This document shows positions 21,889 through 31,659 of a stretch of DNA of 64,000 bases, piece after piece. The position numbers and the translations under genes are program-made. Each line of letters begins with the position of its first letter. Within the stretch, counting starts at the first letter, position 1. Under the pieces are notes generated by a model. It was not told the DNA's origin and did not search any database. It saw only the letters and a list, made by a program, of their open reading frames with translations. Source of the DNA: Toxorhynchites rutilus septentrionalis (taxonomy: Eukaryota > Arthropoda > Insecta > Diptera > Culicidae); NCBI RefSeq assembly GCF_029784135.1, contig NC_073746.1, positions 281,739,348 through 281,803,347 on the forward strand. The letters are read 5' to 3'.

Positions 21889-22566
21889 GGGGGAACCCCT
21901 GTCTGGAAAATAATGAAAAAAAACCATAAATTTTCGTATTTTTTTTTAAATTTCGGATGTTAGGAATAAAGTGAAGTGTTCGGGTATTTTGATTATTGTT
22001 TGAGGTATATTTGAAGATGTATTTTCCATTTTTTGAGTGCACGAATAATGATTATTACGCTGTTGACAGCTGGTTGAGTAGATGCTGTCTGAATATCAGT
22101 ACCTTGCTGGTGGTATCGTTTTTGAAGCAACGGGGTGTCGGGCAATAAATATTTTGAAACTTTAGGATAATACATAAAATGTTACATATAGGTTTTTAAA
22201 AATTCGAAAAATTTCCAAAATGCTGGCCATTTTTGTTAAAAATGAGTTATTTATCATGAAAAATCACTGTTTAGAAGCTCATAAAAAATCGAAAAAATGA
22301 GATATCATAAAACGGCTATGTAACGCTTTAGATAATTCATTTTTACATGCTGATGCTGAACGATTGATTTCAGCCAAATCAATTCAAAAATTCGTACAGC
22401 AATACTATAACCCTTGAAGTGACCTCATACTAGTGGCTGTAACTTTCCAACGAATTCAAATATCGAAAAATTCTTTTAGGACAACATTTCTGAGGGCATA
22501 AGCTTCCCAAAAATGCAATAATAAAAAATTAAAAAGTTTTCCAATTTTCCAGACCGGGGTTCCCCC
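21889..22566. mobile_element. 678-bp MITE flanked by TTAA
   Basis: Inverted ends of about 26 bp: the left begins GGGGGAACCCCTGTCTGGAA and the right, on the minus strand, begins GGGGGAACCCCGGTCTGGAA. Both ends abut TTAA (21885-21888 and 22567-22570), the insertion target of piggyBac-type transposases. No transposase is encoded, so it would be a non-autonomous derivative. The terminus does not resemble the usual piggyBac CCC start, so the superfamily is uncertain. Confidence 0.6.
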
Positions 22567-22570
22567 TTAA

Positions 22571-23590
22571 CCATACACTTCTAAGGGTATCTGGCAATAC
22601 TCCAATTTTTTTGGGATGCTAAAAGTGTACAATACAGAATATTCTACAGTCAACTTTCCCTAACTCGATATCCAAGGGATTATCGAGCTAGGGAGGTATT
22701 GAGTTATAGAAAGAAAAATGCTTGTAAAAAAATCAGGTGCTAAATAAGGTGCCATGAAATTCATCGAGATATCGAGTTGCAAAACACCGAGTAAGAGACA
22801 ACGAGTTTGTAAGTTTTTCACTAGAAACTAGGATCTACTGAGTAAGATGATTTTTCCGATAAAAAAAATGGTGCATTAGATGAATCATTTCAAATTTTAA
22901 ATTTTTCTTCGAAAGCAGCTTTTTTGGCACTCACAAAATAAATTAATTTTTTTGCTGTGTAAAAATATTGTTTTTTTTTTATTTTGCTTAATCAAAAACT
23001 TCTTTTTCATTGCTACATTGATCTGTTTTTACAAGGCGGTCGCAAGCATATTATCTCCAGTGTTTTTGGAGTTAACGGGCAGATGCCACTAATTTATTTT
23101 AATTGATTTAATAATTTATTTTTTATCTAAATTTGTGTTCTTCATAATGTAAGGATTATGTTTTACTGAAGTTAGAGTCGATTTCTTGTCTAGTTCCCAC
23201 GTTACATTAGTTACACTTTAAATTAATGCAAAAAAATAGATCAAGATACTGAAACTAGAAATATATTCCTGATAAATGTTTGACAATGAAGAAATGTGGT
23301 TCTTGTATTCTTATTATGTTATTTCACAGTTTTTATTCCCAGATTTCCCCAGTTCCCAGTTCATATTTACACGTAAATATCAGGTTGAGATATGATTCAC
23401 ACGGAAAAACGGTGTTTGAAGTTAGAGAATATTGTTTATTTAAACTATGAAAAATAATTGTATGAATAAAACCAATGATTCGCTTGTGAAATATTTATTC
23501 ACAAAAACAACACTTATTTCGCAAACTATATGTACATGTACTACTTCATTCGAATGAATATATTATTCTATTTAATTGTCATTCAAAGCT
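22571..23590. other. pogo-like terminus, then AT-rich DNA
   Basis: At 22645 the sequence TA is followed by CAGTCAACTTTCCCTAACTC, matching the end consensus of pogo/Tigger-type MITEs (CAGTCGACTCTCCCTA). Related TCGAGATATCGAG repeats follow to about 22800, but no opposite end was found. The rest is AT-rich without a recognisable gene. Confidence 0.45.
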
Positions 23591-23930
23591 TCTGTCTCAT
23601 TTTTGTAACTGAATGGCTTGCATTGAATCATAAAATTCGAATTCGAAGCCCACACTTTGCTTAATCCACATCAGACTCTGGCAGTTCCATGGATACTGCT
23701 GCTTACGGAGGTAGTACGGCAGATTTCGTTCGATATCGCTGCAGGTAGAAATGTAACTGATTCCTATCCTATCACATGGCCATAATCTAAATCCGTTGTT
23801 ATTCCACGGATTGCCTGTTTGCAGTAACAAGGGTTTTATTGGTCCTTTCGCCGGCAACGATCCTCCCAACATTTACAATTGGGTACATATTTATGCAAAG
23901 TGCATAGTGCCCACCTGCAACGGCAATGTT

Positions 23931-24578
23931 TCACGATCTACCCTTTCCCCGTCGCTTCAGCGGTATGATGACGCACTTGCAGCAGGATGGCCACCGGAAC
24001 ACTGCTTTGTATGGTTGTTTGGTAGCCACATCGATGGCTAGCATCATTCTGTCTTGGAAAAGCTGCATACATTCGGTCTTTAGGAACGATATCAGATGTT
24101 CCAGCTTGTTGCAAGTTTGGCCATGCCTGCGACATTTTTCTATCCGTACTCCCTGCATATATTTATCGGTGTTAACAATGAAGACTGATTGTCCATCGTT
24201 GGTTAGTCCTGTCTTCGGGTGGATCACTATTTGCTCGCTGTCACAAAGAAATTCGTTATCGGAAGTGTCGAATTTCTTTCCCAGTATATCACTTTCTTCC
24301 TCGAATTCATTGCTCAGGAATGCTGCATACCGATGTTCATGTGGGGCGACGGCCTCGTTAACTTTTTGCTGCGGATAGTTGACAACGTCGGTACAGTTTG
24401 GATACATTGTTTCACACTTAGACCTGTCCAATTTGGGAACTTGTTCAGCTTCGGACGGGTCACGTCTTCGCACTAATGGTTGATATCGTGGCACGGAATG
24501 CACCAAAGAACAAAACAGTATCAGTAAGAACACTGATTTCGACGTCTGTCTTTTAGGCCACAGTATGAGGCTGCTCAT
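23931..24578 (-). CDS. Spaetzle-like cystine-knot Toll ligand
   Basis: A single uninterrupted frame of 215 residues. The N-terminus (SVFLLILFCSLVHSVP) is a signal peptide or anchor preceded by a short basic stretch. A short pro-region with two Cys (KCETMYPNC) follows, then the Spaetzle domain from about residue 110. The domain has seven Cys in the family order: FLC, EKC, QTC, TEC and the terminal SCCKC. The run SDNEFLCDSEQ closely parallels the start of mature Drosophila Spaetzle, and the ILGKK just upstream is a plausible processing site. Role by family: a secreted dimeric pro-ligand cleaved by a CLIP-type protease to activate Toll. TCAGT initiator-like motifs are upstream on the minus strand (24641-24645, 24663-24667), and AATAAA occurs about 90 bases after the stop (23840-23835). 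Lack of introns is unusual and might mean a retrocopy or a compact paralogue. Confidence 0.85.
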   Translation of the reverse strand: MSSLILWPKRQTSKSVFLLILFCSLVHSVPRYQPLVRRRDPSEAEQVPKLDRSKCETMYPNCTDVVNYPQQKVNEAVAPHEHRYAAFLSNEFEEESDILGKKFDTSDNEFLCDSEQIVIHPKTGLTNDGQSVFIVNTDKYMQGVRIEKCRRHGQTCNKLEHLISFLKTECMQLFQDRMMLAIDVATKQPYKAVFRWPSCCKCVIIPLKRRGKGRS

Positions 24579-25353
24579 GTTGTGTTTTGGTTTTATAATG
24601 ACCAGTTTTCCCTTATTCTAGCTCTCTGGAAGTTATCCGCACTGAGTAAGAGTTGATGTTATACTGACCGGTTTGTGATCGTCGGGTAATTGTTAAGCTT
24701 TTTTGTTTATTACCTGTGGGCAGTCCCAGAGATAGTCCCAGACATCTGTCATATGGAATAGGGTTGATATTGAGCGGTTAGAGAAGAATAAACAAGTGGT
24801 ATAAGTAGGGGATTTACCAATGACTTGATGCTCATGCTCATATATTACGTAACAGGTCAAACTGAATTTAAATATTGGATAAAGTCAATTTCATGGTATG
24901 GTTTTATCTGAAATGCATCCAGTTTGTCGGATTTTTTTTATGTGTGACCACCGATTCAAAGGTGTCAAAATTACCTGTAGAATCTCAGTGTGAAGCATGG
25001 ACCGAAACTGGTATTGTCCTAAGCCAACATTATTCAGCTTTGTAGTTGAACTAATCCATTTATTGCCGACTTGATTTAGGAAGTGCTTGGCAGCGAGTTG
25101 AAGGAAAGTCCTACCACTGCCTGTGATTAATATAGCTCAACAAAGGGTTATTGAACTACCTGCAGAAAAAAGGATGCTTATAGATTGGTGGGTATGAAAC
25201 AAAATGATCATACACAGACTGTATGTTTCCTTCTTGAGAATCTCTCGGAGAGCGATATAGGATCTTTATTGTTATGGGCTACGCTTTCAGAAAATCGTTC
25301 CAACTAAAAAAGTATGCTATTTTGCTCTTATATCCGTGCTTTGATTTCACACT
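24579..25353. other. Upstream region of the Spaetzle-like gene
   Basis: Intergenic sequence with the presumed promoter next to the gene. I could not identify a convincing Rel-binding site or further coding sequence. Confidence 0.35.
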
Positions 25354-26573
25354 GCTACCGGAAACAGCAGGAGCACCCAAAAACCACTTGTAAAATGTAC
25401 AAGACAACGGGTATAAAAGTCAGCGGAGTCGCGTGAAGCTTTCGCACCCAGGGCGAAAGAGTTGATTTGCAATTAATTTGAATTTTTTGTTCTCATTCCT
25501 CACCGTTTTCATCACGACAACAGTCAAACGCCAAAAGTAGGTCTAGAGGAAGGTGTTTACCTCAGCAAAATTATTTCGTGAAACTGCCCAGGTCACTGAA
25601 AGCGTACTGCCTCGAGCTGCAGCCAGAATTGATGTCAGATCTTGGGTATACCTTACCAAAATCTTTCCCGATGTGAAGGGAGTCAACGTTCAAAATCTGT
25701 CAAATCCCATTCACGGATGATGTTGTGGTTAAACTAATAAATTAGTGCCAACAGTTGTTTACCTTCTACGTTGTTCTTTGTGTTCTTCAAAGAAGGATCT
25801 AGGAAGGATCTTAACTCTAGAGTGATGGATCCGTCTACATAGTCTCCAGAAATTGAGTTTCGCTAAGGACTTAAATTAATGGCTTTCTTCTTTAACTTCT
25901 TGCTTGCAATTGCGTGATAGTGGTGCAAGAATTTCCTGTGCTGAACTGCAATTATGTACTGTTCCACTTTGACCGAAGCATTTCTACCAATAACTTATCC
26001 GAAGTGATAGCGTGTTGATCACGCTGAAATTATTGCTCTGCTGTTGTGCAGAAAATCTTGTAAACTGTGTAACTTTCAAACAAACGGCTATGCTTATCAT
26101 TCTTGCTCAGTGTTTACTGTTTGTTGCATAAGACCTCGACTTGAAGAACACAAAGAACAACGTGGACGGCGAACAAATGTTGGCACTAATTTATTAATTT
26201 AACCACAACATCATCCATGGATTTGACAGATTTTGAACGTCGACTCCTTCCACATTGGGAGAGATTTTGGCAAGGCATACCCAAAATTTGACATCAATTC
26301 TTGCTACTGCTCGGGGCAGTACGCTTTCAGCGGTCTGGGCAGTTCCACGAAATAATTCTGTTGAGGTAAAACTCCTTCCAGTAGACCTATTTTTGGCGTT
26401 TGACTGTTGTTGTGATGAAAACGGCGAGGAATGAGTACAACAAATTCAAATTAATTGCAAATCAATTCTTCCTCCCTGGGTGCGAAAGCTTCACGCGGCA
26501 CCGCTGACTTTTATACTCGTTGTCTTGTACATTTTACAAGTGGTTTTTGGGTGCTCTTGCTGTTTCCGGTAGC
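25354..26573. mobile_element. 1.2-kb foldback element with 430-bp arms
   Basis: Two long inverted arms, about 25354-25790 and 26142-26573, surround a 351-bp loop. The outer end of both arms is GCTACCGGAAACAGC. Each arm carries a TATAAAAGTCAGCGG-type stretch (25413 on plus; mirror near 26508), resembling a TATA box. The arms diverge at scattered positions, for example GTCTAGAGGAAGG against GTCTACTGGAAGG. No open frame of note. A short piece of the right arm (TCCCTGGGTGCGAAAGCTTC) is duplicated just outside it near 26590. Confidence 0.8.
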
Positions 26574-27196
26574 AAATCAACTCTTCTTCCCTGGGTGCGA
26601 AAGCTTCACCCAGGGAGGAAGCTTCACTTCAGAGCTTGTTCCTCCAGAATACATTCAGGGTTTGTTTCGGCATTGAAATCTCAGCTAAACACTACTAATA
26701 GAATGACGCAAGTAATACTTACGCTGAGAAGGCAAAATTTCCACTGGAAACGTTAGTGCCATACAAGAAGAAGAATCTTCCAAATTCAGTATGAACATTT
26801 GGCGACAACATCAATGCTTTTTCACCACTTAACGCATCTACGGTGTTCCGGATTACCGTGGAATATCCATACGCGCTTCCTAAAGTTGACACTCACCATA
26901 AACCATTCATTTAAAATATCGGTACCCGTCCCTCAGTGAAATACGACAAAGCTTCCCAACTTGATTTCTTGCGTTAGAACTACCTGTGCTGTGGTGGTAT
27001 GGTGAATATACGTCGACACTGCCGTATCGACATTCTACGAAAGAAATTATCAGAGTGACAGTCCCGTTGAAAGTGTAACGAATCCCTCACCAATTCACTC
27101 TGCCATGGTGAACCTCTCAGCTTCGGAATTTTTGAATACTTTTTCAAAAACGCTTCGGTTACGTATATTCGATTCTAGATTTTTTTTGTGGCATTA
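26574..27196. other. No gene seen
   Basis: Contains the short duplicated piece of the foldback arm near 26583-26610 and otherwise unassigned sequence. Confidence 0.4.
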
Positions 27197-27795
27197 TGTT
27201 GGTACTCATGTCTCTCACATATGCTGAAAAGCACGGCTATTTTGAATGTTCAGTTAATTTTTGACGACTGCATTTCTTACACGTGTTTTGGTTCATCTTC
27301 GATTTTTGCATATTGCAAAAATGTATCAAAGAATCTTCATCAAATTTTGTGTGAAAAACGAAATTAAGTGCGCGACACATACCGAATGTTGATTGCGACA
27401 TATGGTGAACCTACCTTGGAGTGAAACAACGTTTATCGGAGTTCGAAATAATGTTCTCGGAGGGTCGAAAAGATGTAAACGACGCAAAGCGTGCCGGAAG
27501 CCCGAACACGTCAACAACTGAAATCGAATATAAGTAATCCGTGGGTATACGAAAATCGTGATACTTTTAGAACAGCTCTTGTAGATAGAGTGGTCAACTC
27601 TATCCCATTCCATTAAGCATTTCCATAGCCATAGCCGATTCTGCTTCAGCACTACGAAGGGATTTCTCTAGAGATAGGCAATAGGCAAAAATCGGAGATG
27701 AACTAAAACACGTGTAAGAAAAGCAGTTAACAATCATCTGAGCATTCAAAATAGCCGTACCTGTCAGCATTAGTGAGAGACACGAATACCAACCA
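27197..27795. repeat. mariner-derived inverted repeat
   Basis: Arms at about 27197-27310 and 27675-27795 are inverted copies (for example GGCTATTTTGAATG and TTCTTACACGTGTTTT on the left arm, mirrored on the right). Between them lies a fragment of a mariner transposase N-terminus. Confidence 0.65.
27321..27545 (+). pseudogene. mariner transposase N-terminal fragment
   Basis: In two frames the plus strand reads QRIFIKFCVKNEIK, then TYGEPTL, then GGSKRCKRR. It corresponds to the N-terminal helix-turn-helix domain of mariner transposases (pattern: FC.K.....E....L..AYGE..LS...VYEW). The catalytic part is absent. Confidence 0.55.
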
Positions 27796-27865
27796 TTTAT
27801 ACCAATGGAATAAATGTTTGATACAGAAAACATGATAGAATATAGACAGACACCTCCCATCTTCT

Positions 27866-28435
27866 CCCCTTAAAGAGGGGGAGGAGTGTCTATTCACCAT
27901 AGAAACGTTTCGTGCCCCCTAAAATCTTCATATGCCAAATTTGGTTCCATTTGCTTGATTAGTTTTCACGTCATGCAGAAATTTCTTTTTCATTTATATG
28001 ACAACCCACCCTAAAAGAGGGGGGAGGAGTGTCGAACCACCATAGAAACATTTATTGCATCCTAAAACTTCCACATGCCAAATTTGGTTTCGTTTGCTTG
28101 ATTAGTTCTCGAGTTGTACAGAAATATGTGTTTCATTTGTATGGGAGACCCCCCTTAGAGAGGGGGGAGGAGTGTCGAACCAGCGTGAAAACATTTATTG
28201 CGCCCTAAAACCTCCATATACCTAATTTGGTTTAGTTTGCTTGATTAATTCTCGAGTAATGCAGAGATTTGTGTTTCATTTGTATGACTACCTCCCCTAA
28301 GAGAGGGAGGAGGAGTATCTAACCACAATATAATCATTTATTGCACCCTAAAACCTTCACATACCAAATTTGGTTTGGTTTGCTTGATTAATTCTCGAGT
28401 AATGCAGAAATTTTTGTTTTATTTGTATTTCATTT
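27866..28435. repeat. Tandem array, four units of about 143-146 bp
   Basis: Units start near 27866, 28005, 28149 and 28292. Each opens with a C-rich then AGAGGGGGAGGAGTGTC core, followed by a CCTAAAA stretch, CCAAATTTGGTTT and TTGCTTGATTA, and ends with TGCAGAAATTT and TTTCATTTGTATG. Units differ by around 10-15%. The array is non-coding and satellite-like. Confidence 0.85.
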
Positions 28436-28509
28436 TCACGAGTTGGTCTTATGTTTTAATTTTGGATGTCAAAATGTGACTACTTCATAGACGAATTACA
28501 GACTGTCGT

Positions 28510-29395
28510 CTCGTTTTCACATTTTCAGTTCGCTGTCAGATACTCATAACAAGTGTCGAGCATGATTTGCCTAAAAAATTTCAACTTCTCTTTAGACGAT
28601 TTTGACCGTTCTTGTAATTCCCGATGAAAATGACCAATGGATTTGGCAGTGGACGCAGAGTAGACGAAAAGGTCCTCCGCTGAAACCGTGCGGGACCGAG
28701 CAGTGCCGGTTCTCAGTCTGGAAAAGACTCGTTGTTCTCGCATCATTTTTGCATCCTCGAATCTTGCAATCGAGCCATTAACCTTCCTGAGGTACTGTCC
28801 TCTCTCTGCGAATCACAGTTAGGACCAAAAATTATGGAAAGAGTTGCCTTCATATCATCACATATCAGCACCTCCCGAGTGTTATACGATCCGATGGGAC
28901 CGATCCCGGCAAATCGGTCGGTAGCTTCATTCCCTCCGATGCTGCTGTGTCCGGGAACCCATTTGAGCACAGTGTCGGACAATAGGTTCTTCCTGGCGGC
29001 CTGTACCCATGGGTGTCTGGACCTAGTCGCACCGATGGCATCAATGGCACTCGCAGAATCGGAGACGACCAGCAGCAGCTCACCTCGGCTCGGAAGTGGT
29101 TCCTGATACCGTTCTTCACGAGAACAGTTAGGAACCTCCAGTCGTTCGCCCCAAACCAGGATTGTTTTGCCTCCGGGGGAAGGTTGGAATGCGCCACCCG
29201 CTGCAGTGTCGTGTTGCTCAGGGAGGTCAGGTGGGTCTCCCCCCTACAGCTGGTTTTCGACAAAGAATTGGTCGTTCTAGTTACGATGACCGAGTCGATG
29301 ATTAGGTCGAAAGAGGATTCCCCAATTTCAGCGCGGGCGGAGTCAGCTGGTGTTGATGACAGGAGGCCGCATGCAGTCCGTAGTGCCTTAACATA
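28510..29395 (-). pseudogene. LINE E fragment: RNase H and C-terminus
   Basis: The minus strand encodes VVSDSASAIDAIGATRSRHP, then TVLKWVPGHSSIGGNEATD and RFAGIG. These are the second and third acidic motifs of a LINE-type RNase H. The N-terminal half (29395-29110) and the C-terminal end (28746-28525) are in other frames. Only the end of the element is present; no 3' tail or TSD could be set. Confidence 0.65.
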
Positions 29396-29444
29396 AATTA
29401 GTGCCAGAGTTTTTGGTGGCTCAGAAACATATCTCAGCGATCAG

Positions 29445-29741
29445 TTGAAACTGCGAAAAACGAGTAAACAAATTAAAAAGTTTTCAAAAATATCTGACAC
29501 TGTAGATTCTCAGCAAAATTATGTTGTCGTCATAAACCCAAAGAGTTATCTACAAACCCCTATGGATATGGATGTTTGGTTTGCATTCTCAACAAACCCT
29601 GAACTCCTTCATTTGATCCTGACATGGTTGGGGCGATCGATATACTGTGAACGGAACTTCAAACTAAATCCTAACCTTCCAGTTGTTGAAGAAGCCGTTA
29701 TTCAAATTTGCCGGTTTCCCCACCCAAAACGAACAAAATAA
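29445..29741 (+). CDS. Unassigned 98-codon frame
   Basis: An open frame starting MKLRKTSKQIKKFSKI and ending RFPHPKRTK. I recognise no domain. It lies between a LINE fragment and LINE copy B and could be a scrap of an unknown element or a chance frame. It has no clear signal peptide, membrane segment or neighbouring promoter. Confidence 0.15.
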   Translation: MKLRKTSKQIKKFSKISDTVDSQQNYVVVINPKSYLQTPMDMDVWFAFSTNPELLHLILTWLGRSIYCERNFKLNPNLPVVEEAVIQICRFPHPKRTK

Positions 29742-30392
29742 AAGTGGGTTGTATCTGTGATATAACCGCAAGGTTAACGCAGAACTATCGTTGGCTTAGT
29801 AATCATTTGTTTGAAATTGCATCTAAATCAATTCTCAATTGATGGATATTTAGTTCTTCTTTGGAATTGTCTTGCGGTCTGCTCAAATGTATACGAAATA
29901 ATATTCTTTCGCTTGTGTACGTTGTAGGGTACAGTAACGGCTGTCAATTGACAGAAACTAACAGTATCCGAAAAGCATAACGTTTATAACGATTTTGCAT
30001 GTTCGTCTATCACGGCAGAAAAAGAGGAACTTACAGAGGTTGACCAGCTGACCTATCTTGCATCATGCATCAGCCGTAGACTAATCGAGACTAAAATGAA
30101 ATTTCAAGAAGGTACCTATATATATTTTTTATTAATCCGTTTATTTTTATAGGCATACATAAGTTTAAAGGAGCCAAACTCTTAATTATATTTCTACTAG
30201 CATATATTAACAGGTTCCCTTAATTCTATGGTTACTAAAATAGGAAACCGATTACTCGCGGTCACTTTTTAATTAGGAAAAGGATGGGATGTAAGGGGAT
30301 GTGTGCTCACACTCACACTCACATTCACATTCACATTCTCATTCACACTGACACTTCACGCTCAATTCTTAAAACTATCCTTACATCTAATA

Positions 30393-31623
30393 TTAGGCTG
30401 TCAAAAAAGTCCTGCGGTTTTTTTGAATTTTCATTTGTTCATAAAATTAGTTACAATCATCTGTTTTAAGTCAAATATGCGCCGTTTTGTTCGATGACTT
30501 GTTCCCAACGAGATGCCAACTTCATAATACCCCTGTTATAGAAGCTCGCTTCCTCGGATAGCCAATTTTCACAGGCCTCTTTTGTGGCTAACTTCTGACT
30601 ACCTAGCTCGTTCGCCATGGACAAAAACAGGTGGTAGTCACTTGGTGCAAGTCCGGACTATACGGCGGATGCAAAAGAGCCTCCCATCCGAGCTCCCGGA
30701 GCTTCTGGCGCGTCACCAAAGAAGTGTGTGGCCTGGCGTTGTCCTGATGGAAGACAATGCGGCCTCTGTTTATCAAAGATGGCCTCTTCTTCATGAGCGG
30801 TCCAGTTGTTGGCAGTACAGGTCCAAATTGAGCGTTTGGCCATAGGGAAGCAGCTCATAATAGATTATTCCTTGACAATCCCACCAAACACACAGCAGAA
30901 CCTTCCTGGCCGTTAATGAAGGCTTGGCCACCGTCTGAGCCGCTTCAGCGGGCTTCGACCACGACCGTTTGCGCTTCACGTTGTGGTAAGTGACCCACTT
31001 TTCATCGCCAGTCACCATCCGCTTCAGAAACGGGTCGATTTTGTTGCGATTCAGCAGCGATTCACATGCGTCGATACGGTCAAAGATGTTTTTTTGCGCC
31101 AACGTGTGTGGCACCCATACATCGAGCTTCTTTGTGAATCCAAGCTTCTTCAAATGGTTAATAACGGTTTGATGACTTATCCCCAGCTCTTGGCCGATGC
31201 TACGGCTGCTACTATGCCGGTCTTTCTCGGCTAATTCAGCGATTTTGTCGCAATTTTCGACGACAGGCCTTCCGGAGCGTGGCGCATCTTCGACGACCTC
31301 TACACCAGAACGAAAACGTTGAAACCATCGTTGTGCGGTGGAAATGGAAACTGTATCGAGTCCATAAACTGCACAAATTTTATTGGCAGCTTGAGATGCA
31401 TTTTTGCCTTTGTCATAGTAGTACTGTAAAATATGTCGGATTTTCTCTTTATTTTGCTCCATATTTGCGACACCAAATAAAACGCTGTCAAGGACTATAT
31501 TATAGCGCTATATTATACCTTTCCAACAAGCTATAGTATGACTCGATACAATGAATACAACTAGAACTACGCGCTTACAACGACACCTCGCGGAAATACC
31601 GCAGGACTTTTTTGACAGCCTAA
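30393..31623 (-). mobile_element. irritans-type mariner, nearly intact
   Basis: The element is 1231 bp with inverted ends starting TTAGGCTGTCAAAAAAGTCC, identical at both ends over about 26 bases, flanked by TA (30391-30392 and 31624-31625). It lies in the 3' UTR of LINE copy B. One transposase gene runs on the minus strand, interrupted by two single-base shifts. The perfect ends suggest a recent arrival. Confidence 0.92.
30466..31462 (-). pseudogene. mariner transposase, two frameshifts
   Basis: Starts at ATG 31462 (MEQNKEKIRHILQYYYDK) with the N-terminal helix-turn-helix pair. WVPHTLAQKN, the mariner linker motif, precedes the catalytic domain. First Asp: MVTGDEKWVTYHNVKRK. After a one-base shift near 30795 the second Asp follows in FHQDNARPHTS, and after another near 30657 the third Asp lies in the region PYSPDL then PSDYHLF. 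The end is at TAA 30466-30468. Spacing matches DD34D. Sequence style fits the irritans subfamily. The two shifts are the only obvious lesions. Confidence 0.88.
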
Positions 31624-31659
31624 TATGTATTTAAAATTTAACCTATTCTAATGTTAGTA

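Noticed and set aside
23597..23872. Second exon or gene downstream of the Spaetzle-like stop
   Set aside because: The 91-codon frame has no recognisable domain and overlaps the AATAAA site and 3' UTR of the Spaetzle-like gene.
24592..24598. TATA box of the Spaetzle-like gene
   Set aside because: TTATAAAAC on the minus strand lies only about 15-20 bases before the ATG, so initiation 30 bases downstream would fall inside the coding sequence.
27866..28435. CRISPR-like array
   Set aside because: Units are contiguous tandem repeats of about 145 bp without spacers, in a eukaryotic context.
30303..30360. Regulatory microsatellite
   Set aside because: The CACATT-type repeat lies in the 3' UTR of LINE copy B and is probably simple-repeat drift.
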